A stretch of 64,000 bases of DNA from Locusta migratoria (Eukaryota > Arthropoda > Insecta > Orthoptera > Acrididae), in contig CM048745.1 in assembly GCA_026315105.1 (NCBI GenBank), positions 741,874,506 to 741,938,505 on the forward strand. Direction: 5' to 3'. A program made the translations under genes and the position numbers. Below, one piece after another: positions 63,841-64,000 of the stretch (position 1 is the stretch's first letter; each line of letters begins with the position of its first letter). The notes beneath the pieces are model-generated. The model was given only the letters and a program-made list of their open reading frames with translations, did not search any database and was not told the DNA's origin.

Positions 63841-64000
63841 AATATTAAAGCTAGGAAACATGTTGATCAAACTAGGTTGTGTCTTAAAAATAATACTGAG
63901 AATGTAAACTTGGATGATACTGTTTTAACTAAAGTTGACCATAACTTACCTGATTTGACTTTTGTAAAGAAAACATTAAGGCAGAAGTTTAAAATTCACA
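63841..64000 (+). other. Family-B coding continuation to the window edge
   Basis: After the TAA, the same frame continues ('NIKARKHVDQTRLCLKNNTE', 'NVNLDDTVLTKVDHNLPDLT') without another stop to 64000. The TAA is therefore a single nonsense codon in a longer linker, or a readthrough site. Pol would lie beyond the window. Confidence 0.5.

Noticed and set aside
1..64000. CRISPR array, operon, prophage or other prokaryotic system
   Set aside because: No regularly spaced repeats with unique spacers, no gene-dense strand, and spliced and retroelement sequence throughout shows eukaryotic DNA.

Overview
This is eukaryotic DNA, almost certainly from an insect with a large, repeat-packed genome. Coding matter is nearly all transposon remnants, flanks are AT-rich, and there are no operons or ribosome-binding sites. 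The repeat mix (Penelope-like elements, an RTE-like LINE, tRNA-derived SINEs, a Tc1 family with long non-coding arms) looks to me like a grasshopper/locust genome (Orthoptera, perhaps Schistocerca). That taxon is inferred from memory of repeats, not searched. The only host gene piece I can defend is one serpin terminal exon at 42793-42938 (-).

Layout. 1-3370: decayed Ty3/Gypsy pol, then the RNase H tail of a non-LTR element. 3452-5893: Penelope-like element PLE-1 (RT plus GIY-YIG). 6515-6903: MITE holding a SINE. 7841-15471 (-): LTR retrotransposon with both 1.05-kb LTRs, 4-bp target duplication, gag, protease, RT and RNase H, no integrase. 15488-16032: foldback element. 16072-18432 (-): hAT pseudogene. 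18584-22839 (-): composite RTE-like LINE. 22840-25190: mostly unique DNA. 25190-27960: GC-rich block with A-tract, piggyBac remnant, CR1/L2-like fragment, SINE. 29616-30686: candidate LTR. 31715-35765: LTR-element family B invaded by PLE-2. 37179-38628 (-): Tc1-like element split by a SINE. 39943-42340 (-): Jockey/CR1-like tail split by PLE-3.

42793-42938: serpin exon. 43350-44579: piggyBac transposase pseudogene. 44934-46850: inverted tRNA-SINE pairs. 48827-49600: Tigger/pogo remnant. 50270-51345: CR1/L2-like piece and hAT tail. 51894-54185 (-): third LINE copy with 17-bp target duplication. 57540-62391: old LINE invaded by a second Gypsy element (57764-62280, -). 62392-64000: LTR and gag of a second family-B copy, running off the window.

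Most elements are dead (stops, frameshifts, internal deletions, lost catalytic residues). The value lies in nesting order, clean target duplications, hammerhead-like motifs at Penelope ends, and the serpin exon, which carries a predicted Arg-Ser reactive-centre loop behind a canonical splice acceptor. All alignments were made by eye; none was computed.
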